Source: Aphelenchoides besseyi
Lineage: Eukaryota; Nematoda; Chromadorea; Rhabditida; Aphelenchoididae
Length of the DNA: 64,000 bases
Direction of reading: 5' to 3'
Assembly: GCA_024699855.1 (NCBI GenBank)
Contig: JAMPIQ010000001.1
Coordinates: 17,050,001 to 17,114,000, forward strand
This document shows, piece after piece, positions 20,097 through 32,220 of this stretch. The first letter of the stretch is position 1, and each line of letters begins with the position of its first letter. Below the pieces are notes generated by a model. That model saw only the letters and a program-made list of their open reading frames with translations. It made no database searches and was not told where the DNA came from. The translations under genes were made by a program, and so were the position numbers.

Positions 20097-23000
20097 TTAA
20101 AAGTGAAGAATTTTTTGGACAGTAACAACGAACTTGTCGAATTTGGATTGGAACTCGTGGTAAATACTCTTGGATTTGCGATCACGATCTGGAATAAGAC
20201 GACGAAAAGCGACCATCACCCGTTCGGAGTCGACATCCGTTTTGCAAAACTTTGCGACCGTTTGAGCGAATTCGAGGAACAGCGTCTGAAATTGTTGATT
20301 ACAAATTTCACCCAAAGAACAGTCACCTTGTCAGCCAAAATCAACGAATAGACGACGTGACGTGTAGGCCCGTAAACCTCTTTGTCTATGGTTGCAGTCG
20401 CATGATAAGCCATCTCGAAAATTTTCTGCATTTTGTCACTAGAATTAGTTTGCGACGTTGCAACTTACGTTCATCAGGATTCTGTAGATTAAGTTCACAA
20501 ACAGATGCTTCTGTGCGTTCGGAAGTGTCGATGCTGCTCGTGCCACATGATTGATTGTGCTTAGCGAGCATTTCAACGCCTCCATACCAAACGACACTTC
20601 GATTGCCCAATTGAAACAGACGATAAGACGTTCAGTTAGTACTTGGTCCATCTTCAAGAACACAATCGGCGACGTCTCACTTATATGTTGAAGCAGACGA
20701 TAGAAGGCGCTACTTAAGTTCGGAAATTGAAGTGAAGTTGGAGATAAAAGCGGAAGAATGATCTCCAATGCTAAAAGACAAATTTACAATCACCAAAAAA
20801 TACTTACTTTTTTGGCAGAGTGCAGAAGACGCAGGTTCCTGACTAGTAGTTGGTCCGGAATTAGCTGAAGGCTTTGAGATGGCAGATCTAATGATTTGAA
20901 GTATCAGAATCAAGTCAACAATCTGTTCTTCTTCTTCGGATTCTGACAATGAACCAACGGATTCAAAACGTCGCACTTGCGATATCTTATAGTTTTCGAA
21001 GAGTTGCAGCAGAAGATCGTAGAAATCGTTGTCGCCGTTTGATGTCCCTGATTTTACGTCGTAACAAACAAACAAAACGTTGGTTACGTCTTTGAAGAGT
21101 TTAAGAATTGCCAAAACTAACGTTTGATGTCCTGCTGCCACAAGCATTAGACGAACAGAAACCTGCATGTGTGGATACAAGTAACCTGAAACAACCGTGA
21201 AACCACTCAACTTTATAACTAACCGTAAAGTAAACGGGCAGATTGTTTTGTAGCTCCTCTCGCAACACCCGCAAAACATTCTAACAAATGTATAACATTC
21301 ATGATCATTTCTGAATTATTTTGTTGAAAGGCAGCAGCTTGAGCCAAGAAACGATTAGCCAATGGTTGAAGAATCTGAAACACGAACTGAACAGAAAGAT
21401 TGGAGAGCGAGCAAACCAAGTCGTTCATCTGAGATCGCTCTTGCGAAGAACTGAGATTCGATCCGACGTTGACGAGACACGTCATGAAGTCGGCACGAGA
21501 CGGCAACTTTTCCAAACTAATCGACGCCAACTGTTCGTAGAGAATCGGCGACTTGGCTATGTACTGGGCTCGTTTCTCCGACTCCTGGAGCAGGAAACAG
21601 ACCGCCGTCTTGCATAATCTACAACAACAATCTGATCGCTCAACTAACCACTCGAACTCACTGTTTCTCTCCGGGATAAGCGCGAAAGACGGCGAAACAC
21701 AAACGAATGATCAGATCCACGAGTCCGGCCGAGAACTCGCCGGTGGTCGGAAGCGTCGGCAGAGGTCCCAGATCGGTGGGTGTCTGGTCGTCGAAGAAGG
21801 CCGAAGACGAGTCGTCGGTCATGGAAGTGAGGAACTGGATTGTCGAAGCGAACGTGCGAACAGTCGATCGACAGATCTCGGGACTGACGAACGAACTCGC
21901 CGGTCCCTGCGTTTCGATGGCATTCAACAGGATTCCCGTCCAATGAGCAACCATTCCACAGATTCTAAACAACCATTGAGCACAAAAATCAAGCACCTAC
22001 ATTGTCAGTGGATCGGCATTGTTCGGTGCTTGAAATGAGTCCAGTTGAGTAATGCATTGACTGAAGAAGGCGGGTGTATCGATCAGCGTCCACTCTTTTG
22101 CTTTGTAGCCGCGATCCAAGCGAAGAGCAATGTCGCGATCGGAGTCCTGGAGAAACGACGAAATCATCATCAGCAACATCCAGTGCATGTCCTCGAACCA
22201 CAAGTACCGTTCAGCCTCCGAAACAGCTCCCGACTGGGCAATGATCGATCGTTGATTAATGCGCTCGTTGAACGATCTGCAAGCCAAGTGAACTGGTGGA
22301 CCACAAAGAGAACTCACTTGATGACGAACTGAGTGAACGCTTCAATTGACGAGCGACAGAAGACGCCAATGTCCGTCAGAATGATCGCGTAATGTCGATA
22401 GTCATCCAACTCGTCGTCTTCATTCTGCTCGTGGGTTTCCATTTGGTTGGCCGGACGCTCGCCGTAGGGTGGTGCCAGAACGGCCTTCAGAAACGACTCA
22501 ATGACCAGGTTGTTTTGCTCGGCAATTAGACTCTGCACATCGGGCGCGAAGGTCGTAGAACGAAGAAGAATCGACCAACAAGTTAACACGTTCGTCAGAG
22601 CATCTACCAGACCGTACTCGTCGTTCTCTTTGTCCTGAAACCACAGAATGCACAACCGATGGATGCTAGAAAGCGACTACCTGATGCATTGCCGGCGCCG
22701 CCAAAGTACGTGCCCAGTGGACGACAAACTTGATAAAGTTGGTGATCAGTTCGCGCGGAAAACGCTTGAAAATGGGCATCGGATGATGAGAGAAGATGCG
22801 GTGCATGGCTGTGGTGAACGGCAACAGCTCGTGCGGATGACAACTGAAACACAAACATCCACTCTTAAGACAACCAGACGAGAATGCACTCACTCAGCAA
22901 AACAGTCAATGAGCGCCGAAATGAAACGTTGAACGTACAGATCGTGAGGCTGTGGAGTCGTCGAAGCTCGAATGTCCGCTCCCGACTTCTCACGACGATC

Positions 23001-24075
23001 CAGCACCGTTCCCATCACGGCGGCCAACTGCATTATGCACTGAAGTGAGTTCTGAGCCAACTGCTGATTCCCGCGAACTCGTTTGTGCAGCTCGAAGAAG
23101 AACGGAAGCAGCTTCTCGTCCTGGAACAAATCCGACCACGATGGTGGAGGTCGAAGAGCAGCCGATTTGTTTGGCGAGTTCGAATTCTTTCGCAAGAAAG
23201 AGCTAACAACTGAAGTTGGAAAATCCCATTGAAGCACTAGAACAGCAACTTTCAGAAAACGATCGCATATGTTGACCTAAAATGTTCAAAATGATTCCTG
23301 TTTGTATAAGACAAATTAAGTTTTATTTGCTGTATAAACGTTCATAAAAAAAACTCACATGATCATTGATGTCCAATGTACCGACAAAACGAAACAGAAA
23401 TCCCAGTGACAATTCCATCAGTTTCTTGAGTACCTTTTCTTCAAAGTTCTTTTTTGCTATTTTGTGGACTTGAAATGTAATTGGCACAGCAGTTCGACCA
23501 ACAGTTGACAGCTCAAAGCAAAAAGCTTCGATCATTCGTAGTCCCATAGTTTGCATGGCATCATCGGTCGATTGTAGAAGTCGACTGACCGGTTCGAGAA
23601 TCATTTCGGCGTTCCAGTTCGCTCCACGTTTGTAGATCACGGCCGCCGACTTGAACAACTCGGCGATGGCGAACGACGGCAAACTGAAAACACAGGTCGA
23701 CGTCAACTCAACTGATCACTCACTTCGGATGTGAAAGCGGAAATTCGAGCAGGTACTTGCAGATCGCCTTCAGCTCGTCGGACGTACACGAGTTCCAGTT
23801 TCGGAGTAGCTGAACGGTCAGACATTGAGCCAACTGGAAGATCACGTATGGCTCTCCGGTGTTCTCGATAATCTGTCGACACAATTCGGGCGACAGATTT
23901 GCATCTCGTAAACTCATGAAATACGATTCGGCTTCTCGACGTTGACTATAAGTTGTTTCTTGAAACTGAAGCGACAAATCTGTAAAACTAAAAGTTTTCT
24001 TACCAACAACAATTTTGCAGCGCTTTCCATCTTTTCAAGTTCTCCTCGGAACGCGATCGTTGGAAGTGCTGTCAT
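20097..24075 (-). CDS. xpo4: exportin-4, copy 1 (inverted paralogue)
   Basis: About 15 exons run from ATG 24075 (MTALPTIAFRGELEKMESAA) to the stop at 20097-20099. Motifs match exportin-4: LAQNSLQCIMQLAAVMGTVL, DKENDEYGLVDALTNVL, a YLWFEDMHWMLLMMISSFLQ block, ESEKRAQYIAKSPILYEQLA, and a C-terminal RLIPDRDRKSKS...FDKFVVTVQ. Exportin-4 is a Ran-dependent HEAT-repeat karyopherin that exports eIF5A and Smad3 and imports some Sox factors. Frames are intact over the whole length. The partner gene at 27439-31587 is its inverted paralogue. Two tracts (21338-23160 and 23528-23944) are nearly identical to that gene, introns included. The first exon, the exon around 23350-23520 and the last ~1.2 kb have diverged. 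Upstream lies ATP synthase gamma on the same strand. Confidence 0.9.
21338..23160 (-). repeat. long conversion tract B, copy 1
   Basis: The reverse complement matches 28514-30334 almost perfectly, including introns. I noticed only a 3-base codon difference (an extra Met codon here, near 22166) and one extra T in the partner's intron near 30045. Both borders are abrupt: at 23160 and at 21338 the similarity falls to ordinary paralogue divergence. Confidence 0.85.
23528..23944 (-). repeat. short conversion tract A, copy 1
   Basis: The reverse complement matches 27574-27990, 417 bases in both copies with no length difference, including one complete 40-base intron. It stops abruptly inside an exon at the codons following LRMIEA. 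Confidence 0.8.
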
Positions 24076-24309
24076 GGTTTTTAAACCCTAAAAGTTCTTC
24101 TAACAGTTAATTTGTGATTCGATCTTCGCGACATAGAAATAAACCAACTGCTCAAGTTGATTACGGCGTATAACGCAAATTCGTAATAGCAAGTTTTCAT
24201 AACGCAAATAATCAAATTTCGTTTATCCACCACACAAATCTATTGACCTATAGAACAAAAAGAAAACACAAGAACGTCAACTATTAAAGTTTTAGATGTC
24301 TTCTGCTTT

Positions 24310-25306
24310 CTAGACACACGCAGCTCCCGAAATGATTTCGATCAACTCGCGTGTAATCACAGCTTGACGAGTGCGATTGAATGCCAAAGTGAGTTTATCG
24401 ATCATTTCCCCTGCAAAGCTTGCGATTGAAAGCCATCTTTTTAAAGCCACAACTGACCGGCATTTTTACTTGCTCCATCCATAGCGGTCATTCGAGACGA
24501 CTGCTCGCTCGTTGCACTTTCTTTCATTGCGTAGTAAATGAGCTGAGCCAACGAGTATTCAGTGTAACTTTTCAAGACCTCATCATCAACCGAATCGTAG
24601 GAATTGAGTTTGTCGTTGGTTCGAATCGTTTCGATCGGTAGAATAGGCAAGTGTTTAGTCTCGTAGGAGACTACCGTTTTAAAACGATTGAAAATGATCG
24701 ATCCCTCGTCGAATTCGTAGCCCGAGTTCAGAATCGCGTTGGCAGCAATCGATGCGTCTTCGAAGGTCGGTGGTGCGCGACCGATTTCGTTGCCACTGAA
24801 CATGATGTGTTGCGCGTATTGACGTTGCAAAACACCACGCGATTTGTCACCAATACACACGAGTTTGTACTCAACATCAGCTGGTTTGTTTTTCAACACA
24901 TTCCGAGCCTCCTAAATAGTCAACAGTAAATACGTCGAAAAAGTGTGGAGTTTACCTTAATGATTGAAGTGTGAACGGCACCACACAAACCACGATCGCT
25001 AGTGATCAGAACGAGCAGACGTTTCTGCGCTTGTTTCGATTGATTCGCTACTTCGGCGGAATCGGACGTGGTGCCGAGATTGTCGAAGAAGGCTTGTGCG
25101 CCTTCGCCGTACGAACGAGCGCCCTTCAACTCACGTTCAGCTTTTGCGTACTTCGCCGCGGCCACCATCTTCATCGACTTCGTGATCTTTTGGATGTTCT
25201 TCACGGACTTCAAACGAATCGAAATGTCCTTCAAAGTGGCGAAACCACGTTGTTGTTGTTGGACGGCGGCTGCTTGGCCCAAAATCGAAACGCTTTGCCG
25301 CAACAT
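24310..25306 (-). CDS. ATP5F1C: mitochondrial F1 ATP synthase gamma subunit
   Basis: Three exons on the minus strand, with ATG at 25306 ([20 protein letters not shown]) and stop at 24310-24312. The leader looks like a mitochondrial targeting sequence, rich in Arg, Ser and Gln with no acids. The mature part opens [20 protein letters not shown] and continues [20 protein letters not shown], then [19 protein letters not shown]. The C-terminus is [20 protein letters not shown] followed by LIEIISGAA. Gamma is the central rotor shaft that couples proton flow to ATP synthesis in F1Fo. The first exon is preceded by an acceptor-like tttgcag, suggesting a 5' UTR intron or trans-splice site. The gene sits in the loop between the two exportin-4 copies, and all frames are intact. 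Confidence 0.95.
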
Positions 25307-25399
25307 CGTCGCGTTGAGTCGGTGGAAAACGGCTGCAAACGAAAAACTAAACGCCGTTGAAAACACGTCAAAATGCAAAGAACACGAAACGAAAGTTTA

Positions 25400-25940
25400 G
25401 GACCAAAATTGAGAGTTCGCTAAGAAACGGTAGTCAGTTGAAAGAAAAAACTTCAATTTAATCTAAAAAAATTTAAATTTGTAAAACTCTTAATTAAAGT
25501 TCCAGGTAGACAGATGTTCAAAGTTTCGGAAACCAACGGATGAGCGAGCTGAAAAGGCCGAGACGGTCGAGAGAATCGAAACGAATGGAAACTCTGTGGT
25601 TGGCTGAACGTGTTGCTTTCCGTTTCAATGGCGCCAACTCAAACGGCAATTTCTGGTTGCTGCTGATTAGTCGACCAGCCTTCTGCTTTTTCGGAGCTTA
25701 TCGGAGCTTATTTCGCAAAAACATTTTGTTTGTTCTCCATGGATTTTGGACCGTGTGGCAGCGGGAACTTTTTTGTCCTCACCAACTGGTTACCATTGGA
25801 AATTAGATGGAAGAAACAAAACCGAAATGAATCATCGTTCGTTGTTCTTTCAATTCGCGATTTTCCGTTTTTTTAATTTCACTGAAAATTCGCGTGCTCG
25901 TTCGATTTGTTGTTAAAGTTCGATTTTCAGCCCAAAATTC
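25400..25940. other. divergent intergenic region between ATP synthase gamma and the J-protein gene
   Basis: The two genes are transcribed away from each other, so both promoters should lie here. An 88-codon frame at 25540-25806 has no recognised motif and is probably chance. Confidence 0.4.
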
Positions 25941-25947
25941 CAACGAA

Positions 25948-26806
25948 ATGGCCGCACCCACGGGTCAAACTTCTGCACCGTAAGTTTTCATAGAGTTATT
26001 TTCGAACTCATTCAACGATTTCAGTTCTCCAAACCATCAACATCGAACTTTGTACGACATCTTGGATATCAAGAAGGACGCCACCGAGGATGAGATCAAA
26101 CGTGCCTACAGAAAACTGGCACTCAAATATCATCCAGACAAAAATTTGGACAACGATCCCGAAAAGACCGAAAAGGTGACCTTCAGTATTTCGTTCGATT
26201 GAGTTTTGTGTTTAGTTTAAAGAAATAAATCACGCCAATGCAATTCTGTCCGATCCGAACAAACGGCGAATCTACGACGAGTACGGTGACATGGGAATCA
26301 AAGTGAGTTACCGCTATTTCTACACTCATTCACGTGTTCTACTGTTTTAGATGATGGATCAGTTCGGCGACGATTTTGCCACTTTAGCTTTACGACCGTG
26401 GATTAAAGTAATAGTCAAGTGTTTTCGATTTTCAATCTTAAATTTAGTGGCTTATCTTATTCATCGCGATCATAACTTGCGGTTGTTTCGGATGTTGTTG
26501 TGGCTGCGTGTGTTGTTGCAATTTCTGTTGTGGAAAATGTGCGCCCAAGATGCGCGAAGATGCAGACACGAATCCGTTTGCCGACGAGAATTTGGATAAT
26601 CCAGAAGTTATCGTAATCGAACAGCCCGCACCCACTGCCGAACCATCGACCGTCAACGAGACTCGTCAGTCACCGCCACCACCTTATACGGTTTGTTTAC
26701 CAATCGATTTACATGCGCGGAATGAATGTTTCGTTTACAGGAACCACGACAAACCGTCATCGTAATGGGACCACCAGATTACGGTTCAACAACAACGACA
26801 TCCTAG
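25948..26806 (+). CDS. dnj-14: cysteine string protein (DNAJC5 / DNJ-14 type)
   Basis: About six exons. The J domain reads [20 protein letters not shown], then [13 protein letters not shown] with the invariant HPD tripeptide, and ends [17 protein letters not shown]. After a linker ([19 protein letters not shown]) comes [20 protein letters not shown] and [11 protein letters not shown], the palmitoylated cysteine string. The acidic/proline-rich tail ends [12 protein letters not shown] sits on synaptic and secretory vesicles, where it recruits Hsc70 through HPD and protects SNARE proteins. It opens with ATG 25948 ([11 protein letters not shown]). Exons join in phase through the J domain. It lies in the loop of the exportin-4 inverted pair and diverges from ATP synthase gamma. 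Confidence 0.92.
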
Positions 26807-27438
26807 ACATACAGTTGTGTTCTAACCGCTTTCGGGTGTTTCTCTTCGATGAGCTCATGATTCTTTTAACTGTTTATTTGTTCATTCTTATTCATCGAAT
26901 CATTGACTTGTTTTGTTTTTGCTCAAAGAATTTAAGTATAAACCGCCAATTTCCCCCGTTGACCAATTGAAACGTTGACGTCTAATTGAACGACTGGTTC
27001 GTGAAGAAATGGATTAGGAAATGATGAGACGGGATGTCGTTAAACGGATAAACGCTAATGATCTCCAGCTTCAAATTACTTCTCGTTAAAACTTTGCACC
27101 ACGATGCCAAATCGCCTTCCCTCTCCCAGCGCTCCAGTCCAATGTCCATTCGCGTTCGTTTTTTCGAGCTGCGGTATCTCGTGCATTTGTTGCTGTCTTT
27201 TGAACGAGGTTGTAGAGTTTTTTTGGTTGAAAGTTCGAAAACATAAACTTCTTTTTGTTTGACGACCAGCAATTTTTTGCTCCGTCAACGATTTTTCATG
27301 ACGATAATCGAAAGACAATTAAATTTGTAGTCACGAGTTGGTTTACTTTTCGGATTTTCGTACAAAACGTGATAGTTGGTAGTTGTTGACGAGTTTCGTT
27401 CTTTTCAGTTTTAACTTTGGTTATCTGGGTGTTTAACA
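26807..27438. other. intergenic, 3' flank of the J-protein gene and 5' flank of exportin-4 copy 2
   Basis: No exon or RNA gene recognised. Short open frames on both strands have no motif. Confidence 0.4.
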
Positions 27439-30400
27439 ATGGCGCTTGCAACGCCCGGATTTGGTGATGAATTGGCGAAAATGGAAGGGGCTGCTCGAGT
27501 TATGTTGGTAAGTTGAAGTTTTGACTTTTTTATTTTTGATTTTGTTTTTTAGTCACAAGAAGCAGATCAAAGACAACGTCGAGAAGCCGAATCGTATTTC
27601 ATGAGTTTACGAGATGCAAATCTGTCGCCCGAATTGTGTCGACAGATTATCGAGAACACCGGAGAGCCATACGTGATCTTCCAGTTGGCTCAATGTCTGA
27701 CCGTTCAGCTACTCCGAAACTGGAACTCGTGTACGTCCGACGAGCTGAAGGCGATCTGCAAGTACCTGCTCGAATTTCCGCTTTCACATCCGAAGTGAGT
27801 GATCAGTTGAGTTGACGTCGACCTGTGTTTTCAGTTTGCCGTCGTTCGCCATCGCCGAGTTGTTCAAGTCGGCGGCCGTGATCTACAAACGTGGAGCGAA
27901 CTGGAACGCCGAAATGATTCTCGAACCGGTCAGTCGACTTCTACAATCGACCGATGATGCCATGCAAACTATGGGACTACGAATGATCGAGGCGATTTGC
28001 GTGGAATTTTCAACGATGTGGCGGGCGATCGTTGCAATCTCTTTTCAGACTCATCACGCAGCTAAAAAGCATTTCGAAGAAAATTTGTTGAAGAAGTTCA
28101 TGCAACTTTCGCTTGCTTGTTTGTCACGTTTCGTTAACGATGTGGACGTTAATGAACATGTAAGTCCGTAGTTATGTTTTACTAACTGAAAGTTTGAATA
28201 ACAGAATTCTAAGCGACAGTCAGCATTCGAACTTTTAACATTCCGAATGAGAAAATTCATAATTTTCTGTAATTAAAACCCATTTTAAGTCACAGATACT
28301 CTTTAGTTGTGTTAACAAAAGTAGCAAATTATTGGTCATTTAACAGTTTTAAACAGAAATCCCAAAACAACATCTAACTCATCTATGTTGATTTCAGATC
28401 CAAGTGTGTGATCGTTTCTTGAAGGTTGCCGTCCTTGTATTGCAATGGAACTTTACGACAACAATGATTACCGCTTTCTTAAAAGTAAATTTGTATTCAA
28501 TGAACACGTCCGTTGCTCTTCGACCTCCACCATCGTGGTCGGATTTGTTCCAGGACGAGAAGCTGCTTCCGTTCTTCTTCGAGCTGCACAAACGAGTTCG
28601 CGGGAATCAGCAGTTGGCTCAGAACTCACTTCAGTGCATAATGCAGTTGGCCGCCGTGATGGGAACGGTGCTGGATCGTCGTGAGAAGTCGGGAGCGGAC
28701 ATTCGAGCTTCGACGACTCCACAGCCTCACGATCTGTACGTTCAACGTTTCATTTCGGCGCTCATTGACTGTTTTGCTGAGTGAGTGCATTCTCGTCTGG
28801 TTGTCTTAAGAGTGGATGTTTGTGTTTCAGTTGTCATCCGCACGAGCTGTTGCCGTTCACCACAGCCATGCACCGCATCTTCTCTCATCATCCGATGCCC
28901 ATTTTCAAGCGTTTTCCGCGCGAACTGATCACCAACTTTATCAAGTTTGTCGTCCACTGGGCACGTACTTTGGCGGCGCCGGCAATGCATCAGGTAGTCG
29001 CTTTCTAGCATCCATCGGTTGTGCATTCTGTGGTTTCAGGACAAAGAGAACGACGAGTACGGTCTGGTAGATGCTCTGACGAACGTGTTAACTTGTTGGT
29101 CGATTCTTCTTCGTTCTACGACCTTCGCGCCCGATGTGCAGAGTCTAATTGCCGAGCAAAACAACCTGGTCATTGAGTCGTTTCTGAAGGCCGTTCTGGC
29201 ACCACCCTACGGCGAGCGTCCGGCCAACCAAATGGAAACCCACGAGCAGAATGAAGACGACGAGTTGGATGACTATCGACATTACGCGATCATTCTGACG
29301 GACATTGGCGTCTTCTGTCGCTCGTCAATTGAAGCGTTCACTCAGTTCGTCATCAAGTGAGTTCTCTTTGTGGTCCACCAGTTCACTTGGCTTGCAGATC
29401 GTTCAACGAGCGCATTAATCAACGATCGATCATTGCCCAGTCGGGAGCTGTTTCGGAGGCTGAACGGTACTTGTGGTTCGAGGACATGCACTGGATGTTG
29501 CTGATGATTTCGTCGTTTCTCCAGGACTCCGATCGCGACATTGCTCTTCGCTTGGATCGCGGCTACAAAGCAAAAGAGTGGACGCTGATCGATACACCCG
29601 CCTTCTTCAGTCAATGCATTACTCAACTGGACTCATTTCAAGCACCGAACAATGCCGATCCACTGACAATGTAGGTGCTTGATTTTTGTGCTCAATGGTT
29701 GTTTAGAATCTGTGGAATGGTTGCTCATTGGACGGGAATCCTGTTGAATGCCATCGAAACGCAGGGACCGGCGAGTTCGTTCGTCAGTCCCGAGATCTGT
29801 CGATCGACTGTTCGCACGTTCGCTTCGACAATCCAGTTCCTCACTTCCATGACCGACGACTCGTCTTCGGCCTTCTTCGACGACCAGACACCCACCGATC
29901 TGGGACCTCTGCCGACGCTTCCGACCACCGGCGAGTTCTCGGCCGGACTCGTGGATCTGATCATTCGTTTGTGTTTCGCCGTCTTTCGCGCTTATCCCGG
30001 AGAGAAACAGTGAGTTCGAGTGGTTAGTTGAGCGATCAGATTGTTTGTTGTAGATTATGCAAGACGGCGGTCTGTTTCCTGCTCCAGGAGTCGGAGAAAC
30101 GAGCCCAGTACATAGCCAAGTCGCCGATTCTCTACGAACAGTTGGCGTCGATTAGTTTGGAAAAGTTGCCGTCTCGTGCCGACTTCATGACGTGTCTCGT
30201 CAACGTCGGATCGAATCTCAGTTCTTCGCAAGAGCGATCTCAGATGAACGACTTGGTTTGCTCGCTCTCCAATCTTTCTGTTCAGTTCGTGTTTCAGATT
30301 CTTCAACCATTGGCTAATCGTTTCTTGGCTCAAGTGGAAGTGTTTCAAAATGGCAATTTGACTTTAGCTTCTGATTTGGTGGACTTGTTGGAATGTTTTA

Positions 30401-31587
30401 GTGGAATTGCCAAAGCAGCTCAAATTGAATCGGGAAATATTCTTTACGGTTTGTTGAACTGCAACTTTAAAGACTGTTCGTTTAGCGTATCTTTTGCCCA
30501 TTTTGCACGCGTCCGTTCGAATAATGACAATCGCTGGTGATCATCAACCATTGGTTCAGGGAATACTGGAAATGTTCAAGAACGTCGCCACCACCTTATT
30601 CATTTTCGTTGATGTCAAAACGGATTCCGATGATAGCAACAATTTCTTTAATTTACTTTATCAGCTTTTTGAAAACTACAAGTTTTCTCAAGCTAAACGT
30701 TTCCGTACAACCGCCGCTCTTTCCGAAGTCGAGGAAGAGGAGCAAATTGCCGATTTGGTTTCACTGCTACAAATTATTGGCTGTTCCATTTCGAAGCCTT
30801 TTATCATCTATACAACACCAGCAAATCTCTCTGATCTTTCCACATTGCCATTATGTCATAAAAGTAAGTTGGAACATTCAATTTGATTGGACTCCTCGTT
30901 TAGCTCTCGAAATGATCTTACCTCTACTCAACGAAGATGCTCTTCGTTTGCCGTCGTTGAGCAACGCGTTCTTCCGCCTTCTTTTACATATCAGCGAATC
31001 ATCGCCGACCGTTTTCATCGGTTTGGATCAAACTCTAACCGAGAAGTTGCTTCAATGTTTATGTTGGGCGATTAGCGGAGCGGCCGGTTTGGAGCCAACT
31101 CGATTGGCGTTGGAAACGATTACGGGAATGGCGCGAATGTTGGCAATGACTACCGATACAATTGAAGGTCCATTGACATACTCGCTTTTCACAATCTTAG
31201 GCGCAGTAAGTAGTTAGCAAACGTGTCGATTTTACGTTTTGCGTTTTCAGAAAGTCTTCGAAATCGCTCTGCATGCCACAACCACTCTCGAAGTGGAACT
31301 TCACTTGCAGGCAGTTCGAGCGTTCCACACAGTTATCTGCTTGAATCGAGTAGGTTTTCACTTGACGCTTCAAACTAATCGCTTTGTTTCAGCGTCTCTT
31401 TTTTGAGTACGTTGAAAGTTTGCTGTCCAAACCGGAGAATGCAGCAAATCGTCAGATCCTTTTCGACGCCTTTAACGAGTTGTTGCCAGAAAACGAAACA
31501 AATACGAGTACTCGTCAGGCTTTCAAGGCCTTCAGCGGACGCTTCGACAAGTTCACCAATCAATTTGAACAAATTATCGTTGTTTGA
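27439..31587 (+). CDS. xpo4: exportin-4, copy 2 (inverted paralogue)
   Basis: Starts at ATG 27439 (MALATPGFGDELAKMEGAAR) and ends at 31585-31587 after FDKFTNQFEQIIVV. It has the same exon plan and motifs as copy 1: VALRPPPSWSDLFQDEKLLP, LAQNSLQCIMQLAAVMGTVL, the WFEDMHWMLLMISSFLQ block, ENYKFSQAKRF, and ISESSPTVFIGLDQTLTEKL. The role is the same, a Ran-GTP karyopherin for eIF5A and other cargo. All frames are intact, so both copies could be functional. It differs from copy 1 at the N-terminus, in the exon at 27991-28160, in the following exon, and over the C-terminal third, where the proteins are clearly paralogous but not identical. The central tracts are practically the same DNA as copy 1. 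Confidence 0.9.
27574..27990 (+). repeat. short conversion tract A, copy 2
   Basis: Matches the reverse complement of 23528-23944 over 417 bases, including the intron after SHPK. Borders are abrupt. Confidence 0.8.
28514..30334 (+). repeat. long conversion tract B, copy 2
   Basis: Matches the reverse complement of 21338-23160. Its length differs by only two bases net (minus one codon, plus one intronic T). Introns and exons are equally conserved. Confidence 0.85.
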
Positions 31588-31814
31588 TAACGTCCACATC
31601 TTTGCGTTCTTTTAGCTTTACGGTTCTTAGTATAAAATCTTACGTGTCTTTTTGGTAATAAAGTATCTGAATTCATCGCTTCGAAGACGAATCAATCTAT
31701 CAACGAGTGAGTTGGAACGTGCGAGTCAACCAATCCATTTTGTCAATTATGCACCCTAATTAACACATAATATTCCAGTTAACGCACCAAACGTCCATTG
31801 GGAAATGTATTTAT

Positions 31815-32220
31815 TTACTGCTCTTGTATCGACAAAAAACTGAACTTGCAGTACGCGTTTTTAATTGATGTGCACTTCCCCACAACAATAGGATGATGCC
31901 CCGGACCCAATATAATTCCGGAGATTAGTAATGGTAACTTCGAGTGGAACATTTCGACCCTCAAGTTTCGAATTCCAGTTTCGCTACTCAGCTGCAAAAC
32001 AAAAGGTACAACCAGAAAAGATTCAAACTTACCTCGAAGTAATCAGTCATGTTAAGGTCGGAAACGAACGGCCGAATTTGACCGGTAATCCTCAAAATTT
32101 GCGATGACGATAACTATAAGCACAAACAACGGAACTTATACAACTGGAGCTTTTGGACCACGTAAAACCATTCGATTCAAAGTCATGGGCATAGCGCGAA
32201 TCGACTGCATCATAACAGAG
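31815..32220 (-). CDS. possible small gene, unknown product
   Basis: On the minus strand an exon (about 32100-32035) reads ILRITGQIRPFVSDLNMTDY FE in two steps up to a good donor. It joins in phase through a ~45-base intron to LSSETGIRNLRVEMFHSKLP, LLISGIILGPGHHPIVVGK and a stop at 31815. An exon further upstream (CYDAVDSRYAHDFESNG) looks coding, but its phase does not link cleanly. Composition suggests a small beta-rich secreted or extracellular protein. No family recognised. Confidence 0.35.

Noticed and set aside
24350..24500. Plus-strand frames over ATP synthase gamma
   Set aside because: Shadows of the minus-strand gene.
28468..30348. Minus-strand frames over exportin-4 copy 2 (for example 29342-29626)
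   Set aside because: They mirror the antisense frames of copy 1 because the DNA is nearly identical. The sense strand is clearly the coding one.
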